Origin: UBA2040 sp963977135
GTDB lineage: Bacteria > Bacteroidota > Bacteroidia > Flavobacteriales_D > Crocinitomicaceae
DNA: 64,000 nt
Assembly (NCBI GenBank): GCA_963977135.1
Contig: CAXBNN010000013.1
Span: 9,588-73,587, forward strand
Direction: 5' to 3'
Of this stretch, positions 42,072 to 51,099 are shown piece by piece. Below the pieces are notes generated by a model that saw only the letters and a list, made by a program, of their open reading frames with translations, did no database searches and was not told where the DNA came from. Both the position numbers and the translations under genes were made by a program. Within the stretch, counting starts at the first letter, position 1, and every line of letters begins with the position of its first letter.

Positions 42072-42599
42072 ATGAAGAAAAAGCAGATATTAATTTTAAT
42101 CCTGCTCCTAATAGCTGGTTTTATAGCTACAAACCTGTTCTTTTATTTTAAGACAACAACTTTGAGAGCGGAGAAAAAGTTTCATGTTTCACTAATACTT
42201 AAAGCGTCATCAATAGAACAGGATTCTTTTGAACAGCTTGCAAAAATGGATGACCTAAGTGAGACTGAAATTGGAGAAGGGACCTTAATATTTGTAAAGC
42301 GACACAACGAATTAAGAAAAAATGCATTTTTAGATACTTTAGATCTGCGATTGAAGCAATTAAACAGTTATATAGACAATCCAAATGACAACATTCAACC
42401 ACAAATATTAAAGGGACTTTACGTTAACTTGAATGCAGAATGCCGCAAGGTGATGATAAACTTGTTGAGGCTGAATAGAAAGATAGACAACGAGTTAGCG
42501 GGTTATTTCAATTTTGGCTTTTCATTCATTTTCTTTGTTTCAGGTGTAACGTTTTTGATCCTATTGATTTCTTTGTTTCGGATAAAAAGTGTCGACTAA
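42072..42599 (+). CDS. Membrane protein with periplasmic four-helix-like domain
   Basis: 175 aa from ATG 42072. Two membrane segments (residues ~5-27, ILILILLLIAGFIATNLFFY; and ~145-168, FGFSFIFFVSGVTFLILLIS) flank a 115-residue all-helical segment (LRAEKKFHVSLILKASS... QLNSYIDNPNDNIQPQILKGLY). The layout resembles the ligand-binding half of a chemoreceptor or sensor kinase without the signalling part. No family recognised. Orphan gene near the ECF sigma factor. Confidence 0.65.
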   Translation: MKKKQILILILLLIAGFIATNLFFYFKTTTLRAEKKFHVSLILKASSIEQDSFEQLAKMDDLSETEIGEGTLIFVKRHNELRKNAFLDTLDLRLKQLNSYIDNPNDNIQPQILKGLYVNLNAECRKVMINLLRLNRKIDNELAGYFNFGFSFIFFVSGVTFLILLISLFRIKSVD

Positions 42600-42671
42600 C
42601 TTTTTTGATTTAACGAAGCTTGTTAAAGGTTTTGTTGCTTAACTTTAATAAATCATTACGGTTCTATTTGC

Positions 42672-43955
42672 ATGAATATTAAACTAACCCTATTAATTCT
42701 TTCAGTTTCCTTTTTGTCGCAAAGCCAAATCCAAACTGAAAAAGGTAAAATCTACCGTTGGACTCGGGTTTATAACGACGAGATGAATAGCTCATTTTTC
42801 CAGAGTTTGTCGGAAGCTGAGCGAAACAATGATTTTCTGGGAATGATATATAGAGGAGTTGAAGACAAGAATATCTCTATTTATTTTGACACAGTTGCTA
42901 TTGGCAATTTTGGCAAATGGCTAAAGATACCCGAGCAGAAATACTATTTAAATCCAAAATCTCCTGAAATTAGCTATACATTCTTCAACCTAGATTATCT
43001 CAAGGTGCTAGAAGAAAGTATAAAACCAAAAAAGAATTCAAATGGCGATTCTCTCTTTTTTCTTAATACAGACGGAACTAAATCGTATCAGTTTGAATAC
43101 ACAAAGCGACAATTAATAGCGAAAGATATCTATTATGTTGAATTGTTGGAAGTTGGTAAGTACAATAGAAGGAAAGATACAATAGATTTTAGCCTTTTGG
43201 CAATAGGCCTTTATTTACCATATAATAAAAGCACTGTCTGGCTGGATTACTCTCAATTAAATCAGAAAATTGGAACATCAGATGATTTCATTTTCTTGAA
43301 AGAAGTAGAAAATAAAAATTACCATGGATTTCAGTATCGCCAAGAAGGTTTTAATCCAGGAATTATGGATATTGACCCGTTTATACGAAGAATAAAAATT
43401 GAAAAGAATAAGGAATCCCAAAGCCTGTTTACAGAAGAATTTTTTAATCCAATTTCTTCTCTGGTTAATTCAGGTAAAATGGACATATTTTTAAATTACC
43501 GAAAAGAACCTTGGGACTATCGCTGGGAACAAAAAAACTTTGATATTCCATTAGTTGACACAATAGCCTTTAAAAAAAGAAAATTTGGGAATTATCAACT
43601 TTTGGCGAGAAAAGGTCCGGTTGCCATAAATAAATATGGTGATACCCTTTTTCAATCGGATGCCTTCGGGAATCAAACACTGACTTATGAGTCTGATATT
43701 TTTATTCATTTTAAGTTAAAGGATCTGAAAGAAGTTCGAATTCATGAGAAAGCAATTCGAACGCCTAATTACCCTGCAATATTTGAACCTGAATCAATAG
43801 TGTTTGTAATTGAAAGAAAAGGAATCGAAAGAGAGTTGTTTTTACTTGATATAAAACAGATAAAGAAATACGAAGAACTATTCAAAAATGAAGAGTGGTA
43901 CCAATATTTAATCTTTGCGAAATATCCTGGTCAGCAGTATTACCAATCGAGATAA
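42672..43955 (+). CDS. Exported protein, possible distant GldN/PorN relative (paralogue A)
   Basis: 427 aa. Signal peptide ~1-19 (SQSQ-I). Sequence blocks shared with the gene at 45119: YRW near the start, DFLGMIYRGVEDKNISIYFDTVA, IPEQKYYL, LDYL, LAIGLYLP...VWLDYSQL, and FQYRQE. The region from RQLIAKDIYYVELLEVGKYN to VWLDY is laid out like the GldN core (an I-x-A-x-D-V-x-Y-x-I strand, basic turn, LGI-P, then a W-aromatic strand), from memory of GldN. GldN/PorN is a T9SS ring component of ~300 aa; these proteins are longer. Homology is unproven. Probably periplasmic. Confidence 0.6.
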   Translation: MNIKLTLLILSVSFLSQSQIQTEKGKIYRWTRVYNDEMNSSFFQSLSEAERNNDFLGMIYRGVEDKNISIYFDTVAIGNFGKWLKIPEQKYYLNPKSPEISYTFFNLDYLKVLEESIKPKKNSNGDSLFFLNTDGTKSYQFEYTKRQLIAKDIYYVELLEVGKYNRRKDTIDFSLLAIGLYLPYNKSTVWLDYSQLNQKIGTSDDFIFLKEVENKNYHGFQYRQEGFNPGIMDIDPFIRRIKIEKNKESQSLFTEEFFNPISSLVNSGKMDIFLNYRKEPWDYRWEQKNFDIPLVDTIAFKKRKFGNYQLLARKGPVAINKYGDTLFQSDAFGNQTLTYESDIFIHFKLKDLKEVRIHEKAIRTPNYPAIFEPESIVFVIERKGIERELFLLDIKQIKKYEELFKNEEWYQYLIFAKYPGQQYYQSR

Positions 43956-43981
43956 TTAATGGCCAATTATAACAAAATAAA

Positions 43982-44013
43982 AAAGCTGCCTTCAAACGAT
44001 TGAAGACAGCTTT
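43982..44013. terminator. Bidirectional terminator between convergent genes
   Basis: AAAGCTG-c-CTTCA (43982-43994) pairs with TGAAG-a-CAGCTTT (44001-44013) around AACGAT with one mismatch. It has flanking A and T runs, serving paralogue A and the T9SS PKD gene. Confidence 0.85.
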
Positions 44014-44031
44014 ATCAATGTTTAGGTTGAA

Positions 44032-44967
44032 TTATTTTTTAATCAAACGCAATGTTTGAGTATTATTTGAATTAAGATCATGAATTTTCACAAAATAAAC
44101 TCCAGCATTCAAATTTGATGCATTCAATTCAATTTTGTTGCTTCCTTCAAGTAAGCTATAATTAGAGCTGAAATTTGTTTGTCCTGCTAAGTTTACTATT
44201 GAAACTTCAATATTTCCTTGATTTTTAGAAGACATTTCAATTACGAATTTCTCTTCAGTTGGATTTGGGTATAAGGCTAGTCCTGTAATCGATTCAATTT
44301 CATCAATCGATGCTGATGCTCCAGGAGGAAGAACATTCAATGTTGTTCCACTTGCTTTCACAGAAACAATAATAGTGTCACATGTTGTGCTTGTGCAAGA
44401 AGAATTTGGATCAGAAACAGTCAGGCAAACTAAAAAGGCCCCAAGACTATTATAAGTATGAGTAGGATAAGCTTGTGTGCTAGTCGAACCATCACCAAAA
44501 TCCCAAAGGTAGGTTAAACCTAAAGCTGGAGTTCCACCAGTAGAATTATTCCAACACCAATAAACTCCTTGATTTGTAGAGTCTTGTATAATTGTGAATG
44601 CGGCTTGGCATGGAGGCGGGGTATTTATTCCTATAATAGTAATAGTGCCAGCCAAGCTATCCCAGCATCCAGCTAATGAATCTCCGATTGCAAAAAAGTA
44701 ATTGTATGTTCCATCAGCTGTATACTGAATTGTTCCAGAAGTAGTTAATGGTTGAAGTGGAAGATAATTAACGCCACCTGGTCCGTTGTCTGTTTGAAAA
44801 TAAGAATACGGTCCGTTACCAGCCGTTGATAAATCTGTAATTGTGAACTCACCAGGATTACCTGTTGGTGTCATGGTTCCATTTGCATTGCAAGGAGATT
44901 GCGCACTTGCAAAATTGGTGAAAAATGTTCCTGTTGAAAGAAACAAGATCAGAGTAATTTTTTTCAT
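44032..44967 (-). CDS. Secreted PKD-domain protein with T9SS sorting tail
   Basis: 311 aa. Signal peptide ~1-22 (FASA-Q). A PKD domain lies at ~115-200, with its hallmark LTYLWDFGDGSTSTQAYPTHTY followed by FLVCLTVSDPNSSCTSTTCD. The last ~80 residues (LALYPNPTEEKFVIEM to NTQTLRLIKK) form a type A T9SS sorting domain. It should be secreted or displayed as a small adhesive or structural surface protein. Single gene, placed between the two GldN-like paralogues. Confidence 0.93.
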   Translation of the reverse strand: MKKITLILFLSTGTFFTNFASAQSPCNANGTMTPTGNPGEFTITDLSTAGNGPYSYFQTDNGPGGVNYLPLQPLTTSGTIQYTADGTYNYFFAIGDSLAGCWDSLAGTITIIGINTPPPCQAAFTIIQDSTNQGVYWCWNNSTGGTPALGLTYLWDFGDGSTSTQAYPTHTYNSLGAFLVCLTVSDPNSSCTSTTCDTIIVSVKASGTTLNVLPPGASASIDEIESITGLALYPNPTEEKFVIEMSSKNQGNIEVSIVNLAGQTNFSSNYSLLEGSNKIELNASNLNAGVYFVKIHDLNSNNTQTLRLIKK

Positions 44968-45118
44968 AATGTGTTAATTTAATGTTTGTACTAATCCAAA
45001 CGAAAGTCAATTTTGTTTCGGGGGGGATTCGTTCAACATTCATGTGTTTTTTTGACAGAATTGTGTTGTAAATCTAAGGCAATTCTGTAACTTCATTCGC
45101 GTAAACCGTTCACAATCT

Positions 45119-46477
45119 ATGAAAACCACAAAAATACCACTGATATTTTTCCTTTTGTGTTCTTTTTTCACAAGTGCACAACTATCGATTTCTGAATCAA
45201 ACGGGGAAGTCTACAGATGGATATTAATCGAAAATAATAAAGAAAATAGTCACTTTTTTGAAACGAAGGAACTTCCGACACCACAAGACGACTTTACTCT
45301 TGCCGTTAGAAGGCTAGTTGAGAAAAATGAGATTTCCATTTATTTTGATTCCGTTGCATTGAATGAAACTGGCGTTTTTTATAATATTCCAGAGCACCAA
45401 TATTTTTTAGATTTTGTAAATCCTGATAACAATACGGCTGTCACTCGTTTGGATTATCTGACCTATCAATACCAAAGTGACATACCATTAATGGACGAGT
45501 ATGATCAACCCTTGATACGCATCAATGAAAACGGTAATGAAGAATTTGTTTATTCAGATATTTCCTTATACCCACTTATAATGAGCGAAGTAGCTTATTT
45601 TAAAATCCTTCAAAAAGGTAAAAAGGTGAATGAAATTCCTCAATTCGAAAAGCAGCCTCTGGCAATCGGGTTTAAACCAAAAAGTGGTGCCCGCGAAATG
45701 TGGTTTTCGTGGAAAGAGGTGGCTTCGAATACAGAACTGAATAAATTCAATTGTGTAAATAAAATTTTAGCGGGTGAATTTAAGAGTTTTCATTATCGAC
45801 AATTTAACTGCGGACCAAACACAATTGAAAAAGAAACCAAAAAGATATATGGTGAATTAAAGAAAGGAGATAATTCGAATTTGTTTTCAAAAACAACCGC
45901 GAAAACTGGTGATTTAAAATCAGAATTTATAGAATTTATTGTTGATATGGTAAATCAAGAACTAATTGAACCGTATTATGGTATTTATTCCATGTCTGCT
46001 GATTTTCCGCATGATGAACAGCCATTTAATTTCAATCCAAATAATCTAACTTCTCCAATTATTGAAAACGAAGGGGACATGAAAATGCTCTCCCAAAAAG
46101 GGGCCATTTTAGTCGATAATACTGGCGAACCAATGATTTTTGAAGTGCAAGGACAAAAACCTCAATATGTGAGAAGCGAGGACGAATGGATGTATTTTAA
46201 TAAGAATGACATTTCCAGATTTTGGATAATACAAGGAAAGGCATCAAGCGAAAATCCCGAGTTCAAAACCAATACAATTTTATTTTTTAAAACCTTCCAA
46301 GGAAAGAATCAACCGCTTTTTTTAATTGATATTAATGAACTCGGTGATTTCTTGGACAAACCAAATGTTGAAAAATGGTACAATTACCTTCGTGAAATTA
46401 AATTGACTAACGAACAAATTTTTATGCAATCCAGAGCAGGTGATTCCAATTCTGGTCGAATAGAATTTGGAAACTAA
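45119..46477 (+). CDS. Exported protein, possible distant GldN/PorN relative (paralogue B)
   Basis: 452 aa. Signal peptide ~1-20 (FTSA-Q). Shares with paralogue A the blocks VYRW, DFTLAVRRLVEKNEISIYFDSVA, IPEHQYFL, RLDYL, LAIGFKPKSGAREMWFSWKEV, FHYRQ, and a C-terminal FLIDINELGDFL / WYNYLRE pair. Identity by eye is about a quarter to a third, so the duplication is old. It has a separate message from paralogue A because the T9SS PKD gene is inserted in the opposite direction. DUF1304 follows by 30 bp. Function unknown; see findings. Confidence 0.6.
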   Translation: MKTTKIPLIFFLLCSFFTSAQLSISESNGEVYRWILIENNKENSHFFETKELPTPQDDFTLAVRRLVEKNEISIYFDSVALNETGVFYNIPEHQYFLDFVNPDNNTAVTRLDYLTYQYQSDIPLMDEYDQPLIRINENGNEEFVYSDISLYPLIMSEVAYFKILQKGKKVNEIPQFEKQPLAIGFKPKSGAREMWFSWKEVASNTELNKFNCVNKILAGEFKSFHYRQFNCGPNTIEKETKKIYGELKKGDNSNLFSKTTAKTGDLKSEFIEFIVDMVNQELIEPYYGIYSMSADFPHDEQPFNFNPNNLTSPIIENEGDMKMLSQKGAILVDNTGEPMIFEVQGQKPQYVRSEDEWMYFNKNDISRFWIIQGKASSENPEFKTNTILFFKTFQGKNQPLFLIDINELGDFLDKPNVEKWYNYLREIKLTNEQIFMQSRAGDSNSGRIEFGN

Positions 46478-46507
46478 ATTTTTCTTAGCTTCGATAAAAT
46501 TAGATGC

Positions 46508-46873
46508 ATGGAATTACTTGGTAAAATACTAATCGCAATAGTCGCAATAGAACATATCTACATTCTCTATATGGAAATGTTTGCTTGGGAAACTTTGGGG
46601 AAAAAGACTTTCAAAGGAGCTTTGCCAGACGAACTGTTTAAACCAACTAAAACTCTAGCCGCAAATCAAGGATTGTACAATGGATTTCTCGCGGCAGGAT
46701 TAATCTGGTCACTTTTCATTCAAGATCCGCTTTGGTCTTTTTATGTTGCTGTTTTCTTCCTAAGTTGCGTTGTTATCGCAGCAGTATATGGTGCTATGAC
46801 GGCTTCACGGAAGATATTGATAGTTCAGGGTTTTCCTGCTATTGTGGCTTTGGTAGTGATTCATTTGAAATGA
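46508..46873 (+). CDS. DUF1304 membrane protein
   Basis: 121 aa with four membrane segments. Family marks: IVAIEHIYILYMEMFAWET near the start, ANQGLYNGFLAAGLIWSL, then AAVYGAMTASRKILIVQGFPAIVALVV. Function unknown for the family; it is a short inner-membrane protein. Starts 30 bp after paralogue B and could be read through from it. Its 3' end is 1 bp from the stop of the convergent ABC-F gene. Confidence 0.9.
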   Translation: MELLGKILIAIVAIEHIYILYMEMFAWETLGKKTFKGALPDELFKPTKTLAANQGLYNGFLAAGLIWSLFIQDPLWSFYVAVFFLSCVVIAAVYGAMTASRKILIVQGFPAIVALVVIHLK

Positions 46874-46874
46874 C

Positions 46875-48752
46875 TTAAATCCTATCCGCCAATTCCAGCC
46901 AACGATCCGTCTTCGCTTCTATAGCATCAACTATTTTCTTCAGCTCCATTCCAGCTTTGGTCAATTCTTCGTTGCTAGCGTCTCCAGAAGACAATACAGC
47001 CGTGAATTCATCCTTTTTCGTTTCCAAGTCTTCCAACTCTTTTTCCAAGCCATCGTACTCCAACTTTTCTTTGAACGAAAGCTTCTTTTTTTCTTCAGAA
47101 TCTTGCGATTTTGATGGAGTAGGAGTCTCAGGAGCTTTTACTTCCAAAACTTTTGTTTCTGCTGGTCGACTAGGACCTTTCGAATCTACCTCACGGAATG
47201 CCGTATAGTTTCCAGTAATGTCTTTAATTACACCTTCTCCTTCAAAAACGAATAGGTGGTCGACCATTTTGTCCATGAAGTATCTATCGTGGCTTACAAC
47301 GATCAAACAACCTTCGAATTGACGCAAATAGTCTTCCAAAACAGCCATAACGAAGATGTCCAAGTCATTTGTTGGCTCATCAAGAATCAAGAAGTTTGGA
47401 TTGGACATTAAAACCGTCAATAATTTCAAACGTCGCTTCTCGCCACCACTTAGTTTGTAAACAAACTGATAGTGCATGTGCCGCGGGAAAAGGAATTTCT
47501 CTAGCAATTGCGCAGCCGATAGCTGTTTTCCTTTTTCCAAAGGAATGTATTCAGCTATATCGCGAATAACGTCTATTACTTTTTTATCGTCAGCAGTTTC
47601 TATTAAGTCTTGACTGTAATAACCAAAATGAACGGTTTCTCCAACGGTAATTTTTCCAGAATCCACAGGGATTTTATCTGTAATCATTTGAAGGAAAGTA
47701 CTTTTCCCTGTTCCGTTTTTTCCAACAATTCCCAATCGTTCTTTACGCTGGAAATGGTAAGAGAAATTATCAAGAATTTTCAAACCTGGCCAAGATTTAA
47801 AAACCTTATGGAATTCAACAATTTTTGAACCCAAACGTTCCATTTTTACTGGAATGTCCATTTCATCTTCATCCAATCGGGTTGAGGCAGTTTCTTTGAT
47901 ACCATCGAAAGCTTCAACACGTGCTTTTTGTTTCACTCCACGTGCTTTTGGCTGACGCCGAATCCATTCTAGTTCTTTTTTGAATGTGTTTCGCGCTTTT
48001 CCAACGGTAGAAGCCAATTGTTCCTGACGTTCTGCTTTCTTTTCTAAATAATACGAGAAGTTTCCTTTGTACTTGTAAAGTGTTTCGTCTTCTAACTCTA
48101 AAATAACGTCGCAAACTACTTCTAAGAAGTAACGGTCGTGCGTTACCATTAATATCGTTGATTTTGACTTAGAAAGGTATTCTTCCAGCCATTCGATCAT
48201 GTCCAAATCCAAGTGATTGGTTGGCTCATCCAAGATGAGAATATCTGCTTCCGAAACCAATACTTTTGCAAGTGCAACTCTCTTTTGTTGACCTCCAGAA
48301 AGCATGCTAACTTTTTTCGTCGTATCATCCAATCGAAGTATTGAAAGTATTTGCTCAATTTTAGCTTCGATGTCCCATGCATTCAAGTCAGTTAGCGCTT
48401 GCATACTGTCGTTCATCAGCTCCTGGTCTCCGTTTCGGAGTGAAAGCGTATAATTTCGGATAGCAACCATTTCAGGCATGTCTCCACCTAAAACAGCTTC
48501 CAAGACAGTCTTTTTCCCATCAAGATTTTCCGCTTGTTCCATGTAAGCGATAGACAAATCGTTACGGTAAACGATACGACCGCTGTCAATCGGTTCAATA
48601 TCATTTAAGCAGCGCAAAAGAGTAGATTTCCCACTACCATTTTTTGCTACAATAGCCATTTTGTCTCCTTGGTCTAGACCAAAAGTGACATCTTTAAAAA
48701 TCGTGCGAACACCAAAAGTCTTGGTGATATTTTCAACCGAAAGTACATTCAT
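46875..48752 (-). CDS. ABC-F ATPase, Uup-like
   Basis: 625 aa, two complete ABC modules without membrane segments. Walker A: AKNGSGKS and GKNGTGKS; signatures LSGGQQKRVALAK and LSGGEKRRLKLLT; Walker B: LILDEPTNHLDL and LILDEPTNDLDI. The ~80-residue linker is charged, and the C-terminal ~90 residues form a coiled coil (FKEKLEYDGLEKELEDLETKK), as in Uup. ABC-F proteins act on ribosomes or DNA-linked processes, not transport. It follows the DUF4293 gene by 3 bp, so they share a message. Confidence 0.93.
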   Translation of the reverse strand: MNVLSVENITKTFGVRTIFKDVTFGLDQGDKMAIVAKNGSGKSTLLRCLNDIEPIDSGRIVYRNDLSIAYMEQAENLDGKKTVLEAVLGGDMPEMVAIRNYTLSLRNGDQELMNDSMQALTDLNAWDIEAKIEQILSILRLDDTTKKVSMLSGGQQKRVALAKVLVSEADILILDEPTNHLDLDMIEWLEEYLSKSKSTILMVTHDRYFLEVVCDVILELEDETLYKYKGNFSYYLEKKAERQEQLASTVGKARNTFKKELEWIRRQPKARGVKQKARVEAFDGIKETASTRLDEDEMDIPVKMERLGSKIVEFHKVFKSWPGLKILDNFSYHFQRKERLGIVGKNGTGKSTFLQMITDKIPVDSGKITVGETVHFGYYSQDLIETADDKKVIDVIRDIAEYIPLEKGKQLSAAQLLEKFLFPRHMHYQFVYKLSGGEKRRLKLLTVLMSNPNFLILDEPTNDLDIFVMAVLEDYLRQFEGCLIVVSHDRYFMDKMVDHLFVFEGEGVIKDITGNYTAFREVDSKGPSRPAETKVLEVKAPETPTPSKSQDSEEKKKLSFKEKLEYDGLEKELEDLETKKDEFTAVLSSGDASNEELTKAGMELKKIVDAIEAKTDRWLELADRI

Positions 48753-48755
48753 ATA

Positions 48756-49232
48756 TTAACGAAGACGATTCAAAGAATCGAGCAATTTTTTGTCACGGTT
48801 GATGCCAGTATTGGCTAAGAAAGTAAATGGGAATCCGATTACGAGTAAAAAGAATCCTAAATCTAAGTGTTTTGCTGTTATTCCATTTGCAACCTGAGAT
48901 GCTCCGAAGTAAAAGAAAAGTAAAACACTTACTAAGACAGCGAAATAAGTGTAGAAAAACATACGTCCGAACTTGTGTTGGCGCGGTAATTTTTTAAATG
49001 ACAATAAAGTAGCTAATCCAATGATCATTAAACCAATTCCAATGAAGTAGCCTGGAAAAGATGCTGAATAATCCGTTTGTCCAGCAATAGCTTCTGTTTG
49101 TTTTACGCCGAAAGAAGATAATTGTAATTCAGCTTTTTCCGTGATGAAAGAGAAAAGAGTTGTTCCGTAAGTCACTATCCCTAAGCAAATTAATGCAATG
49201 AATAGATAGACTGATTGAATACGTTGAATCAT
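48756..49232 (-). CDS. DUF4293 membrane protein
   Basis: 158 aa with four membrane segments. MIQRIQSVYLFIALICLGIVTYG at the N-terminus is the DUF4293 signature; a loop with LQLSSFGVKQ and a helix-turn FKKLPRQHKFGRMFF follow. Bacteroidota-specific; function unknown. A TAATTTTG box lies 16 nt upstream of the ATG and drives this gene and probably the ABC-F gene. Confidence 0.88.
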   Translation of the reverse strand: MIQRIQSVYLFIALICLGIVTYGTTLFSFITEKAELQLSSFGVKQTEAIAGQTDYSASFPGYFIGIGLMIIGLATLLSFKKLPRQHKFGRMFFYTYFAVLVSVLLFFYFGASQVANGITAKHLDLGFFLLVIGFPFTFLANTGINRDKKLLDSLNRLR

Positions 49233-49248
49233 GATGTAATATTTTTTG

Positions 49249-49256
49249 CAAAATTA
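49249..49256 (-). promoter_or_regulatory. -7 box TAATTTTG of the DUF4293/ABC-F operon
   Basis: TAATTTTG (minus strand 49256-49249), 16 nt upstream of ATG 49232; a CAA at 49270-49272 is too near to be a good -33. Confidence 0.5.
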
Positions 49257-49290
49257 GTCAGATTATTGGCAAGAGCCTAAATTCTTGACT

Positions 49291-51099
49291 TTACTTTTCG
49301 ACGAATTGAATTTTCAAATTTTCAAGAGTCGTAAGTCCATGTGAATTTGAGAATTGTATTGAAAGGGTGTCGGAGCTTAAGATATCTTCCGGAAAAACAT
49401 AGTCTGATTCAAAATGAGAAGATTCATTTATATTCTCAATTCTCATCCCGACAAAATCAGTTTGAACTTGTGTCCAATCATCTCCTTTTTTCAAGAAAAC
49501 GAGCACCATTGGAATGTTGTTCTTGTCTCGTATTGTCATTTTGCCCTCGAGGCTAATTCCTTTAATGTTTTGGAAATCAGATGAATCAATCACTGTTTTA
49601 AACAGATCTTGATTAATCATGTGTTCTATTTGGAAGGTATTATTTTTGACTGTTGCTGACTCTACAAAGGAATTTGAGTTTTTATCGTACAATAAGGTCT
49701 TTGACACCTTTTCAGGTTCTTCAAGCTGAGCGGGTAGTTCAATAAAATACTTCCATTGCAAACGACGGTCGGTTTTTAAGAAAATGAAATCATAACGCTC
49801 TTTTGACATTTCTGAATAATGAAGGATTCCGAACTCAAATTGATGACTTAAAATGAATTGAAAGTAGATACAGAAAGTTATTATAGGTAAAACGATTGCT
49901 CGGACTAGCCAATTGCCTTTGTGAAGTATGATAGCGATGCCAACTGCGAATAACAGACTTATGTCAACCATAGGACGCATTCCAACACTTCCTCCGTACC
50001 ACCAACACCACCAAGCTGCGGTAATATATGTGAAGATCAAAAAGAAGAATAACGAAACTAGGCTTTCTGTTCGGTGTTTTTTCATTGAGAAAACATAGCC
50101 TAACAATGCGAAAAATGTCAATGGAGCATACATGAACAAGCCTTTTCTGTAGCCGAAAAGGACCTTCCAAAAAGGTGGGTTGTTCCAGTTTTCAAAGGTT
50201 TCAGTGGAATAAAGATTAAACTGCAGATTACCAGTCTGGTAGTAAACATTCAAATATTGAATGAATACAACAGAACCAAAGCAGAGGATAGCCAACGCTG
50301 TTCTTGGTAAAGAATTGAATAAGTTGACTTTTAGAAAGCTCCAAGCATCTTTTAAAGAAGGAAACAAGGCAAAATAAAGCAAAACCACTATGCCATTAAC
50401 AGGGCGCAGCAAAAGGGTCAATCCTAATGTCATAGCAATAAGTGGGAGCCATTTACTGTTACGACTATCCCGCCAAATCAATAACAAATAAATGAACAAG
50501 GCTATAATTGCGAAGGAATAAACATGCGATGCCAAAGGTTCATTGATAGTGTAAAATAGGAGAGGAGTTCCCAGCGTTACAGCAATCAAGCTTATAGCAG
50601 CTGCCAAAGGAGCGATCTTAAGCCTTATCATAACCAAATAGGACATAAATACACCGAGCAACAAAAAACAGATAGCGCCAATAGCAATCCATCGCTGATA
50701 AGGATAGCTGTATCCGTCAGAATTAAACTTGGAGGAGTGAAAATAATGCGCGGTAAGGAAAAATGGAATTTGACAAATAGCAACACCCGGAAAAAACTTG
50801 TTCATTCTTCCTTCATCTGGGTGTGCGTAATTACCAAATTCACCAAATTTTGCATTGGGATAATTTGGTAAAAGTGAATCTATGAAAAAGTAATCTGGAT
50901 CGTGGTAAATAAAATGTTGTGGCAGATAAGCGTAATATCCTGAACCGTCGGAACGAATGATAGGTCTATCCAAACGTTCTGTATCTGACCAGTTGTGGTA
51001 TTTACTACTTTGAAATTTTAAAACACCTGCCAATATTATCAACAGAAGTAGGAGTATCCCTGTTTTTCCTTGTGAAAATTTCAGTATCTGCTTAAGCAT
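49291..51099 (-). CDS. Multi-spanning membrane protein, GT-C glycosyltransferase-like
   Basis: 602 aa with about 11 membrane segments and a C-terminal soluble domain (~440-602). The first periplasmic loop has IIRSDGSGYYAYLPQHFIY, like the acidic loop motif of lipid-linked GT-C glycosyltransferases; FFPGVAICQIPFFLTAHYF follows. The C-terminal part is beta-rich (IKGISLEGKMTIRDKNNIPM...). Glycan transfer to a lipid or protein is likely but the acceptor is unknown. It overlaps the end of aroC by 8 bp, so it belongs to the aroC operon. Confidence 0.75.
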   Translation of the reverse strand: MLKQILKFSQGKTGILLLLLIILAGVLKFQSSKYHNWSDTERLDRPIIRSDGSGYYAYLPQHFIYHDPDYFFIDSLLPNYPNAKFGEFGNYAHPDEGRMNKFFPGVAICQIPFFLTAHYFHSSKFNSDGYSYPYQRWIAIGAICFLLLGVFMSYLVMIRLKIAPLAAAISLIAVTLGTPLLFYTINEPLASHVYSFAIIALFIYLLLIWRDSRNSKWLPLIAMTLGLTLLLRPVNGIVVLLYFALFPSLKDAWSFLKVNLFNSLPRTALAILCFGSVVFIQYLNVYYQTGNLQFNLYSTETFENWNNPPFWKVLFGYRKGLFMYAPLTFFALLGYVFSMKKHRTESLVSLFFFLIFTYITAAWWCWWYGGSVGMRPMVDISLLFAVGIAIILHKGNWLVRAIVLPIITFCIYFQFILSHQFEFGILHYSEMSKERYDFIFLKTDRRLQWKYFIELPAQLEEPEKVSKTLLYDKNSNSFVESATVKNNTFQIEHMINQDLFKTVIDSSDFQNIKGISLEGKMTIRDKNNIPMVLVFLKKGDDWTQVQTDFVGMRIENINESSHFESDYVFPEDILSSDTLSIQFSNSHGLTTLENLKIQFVEK

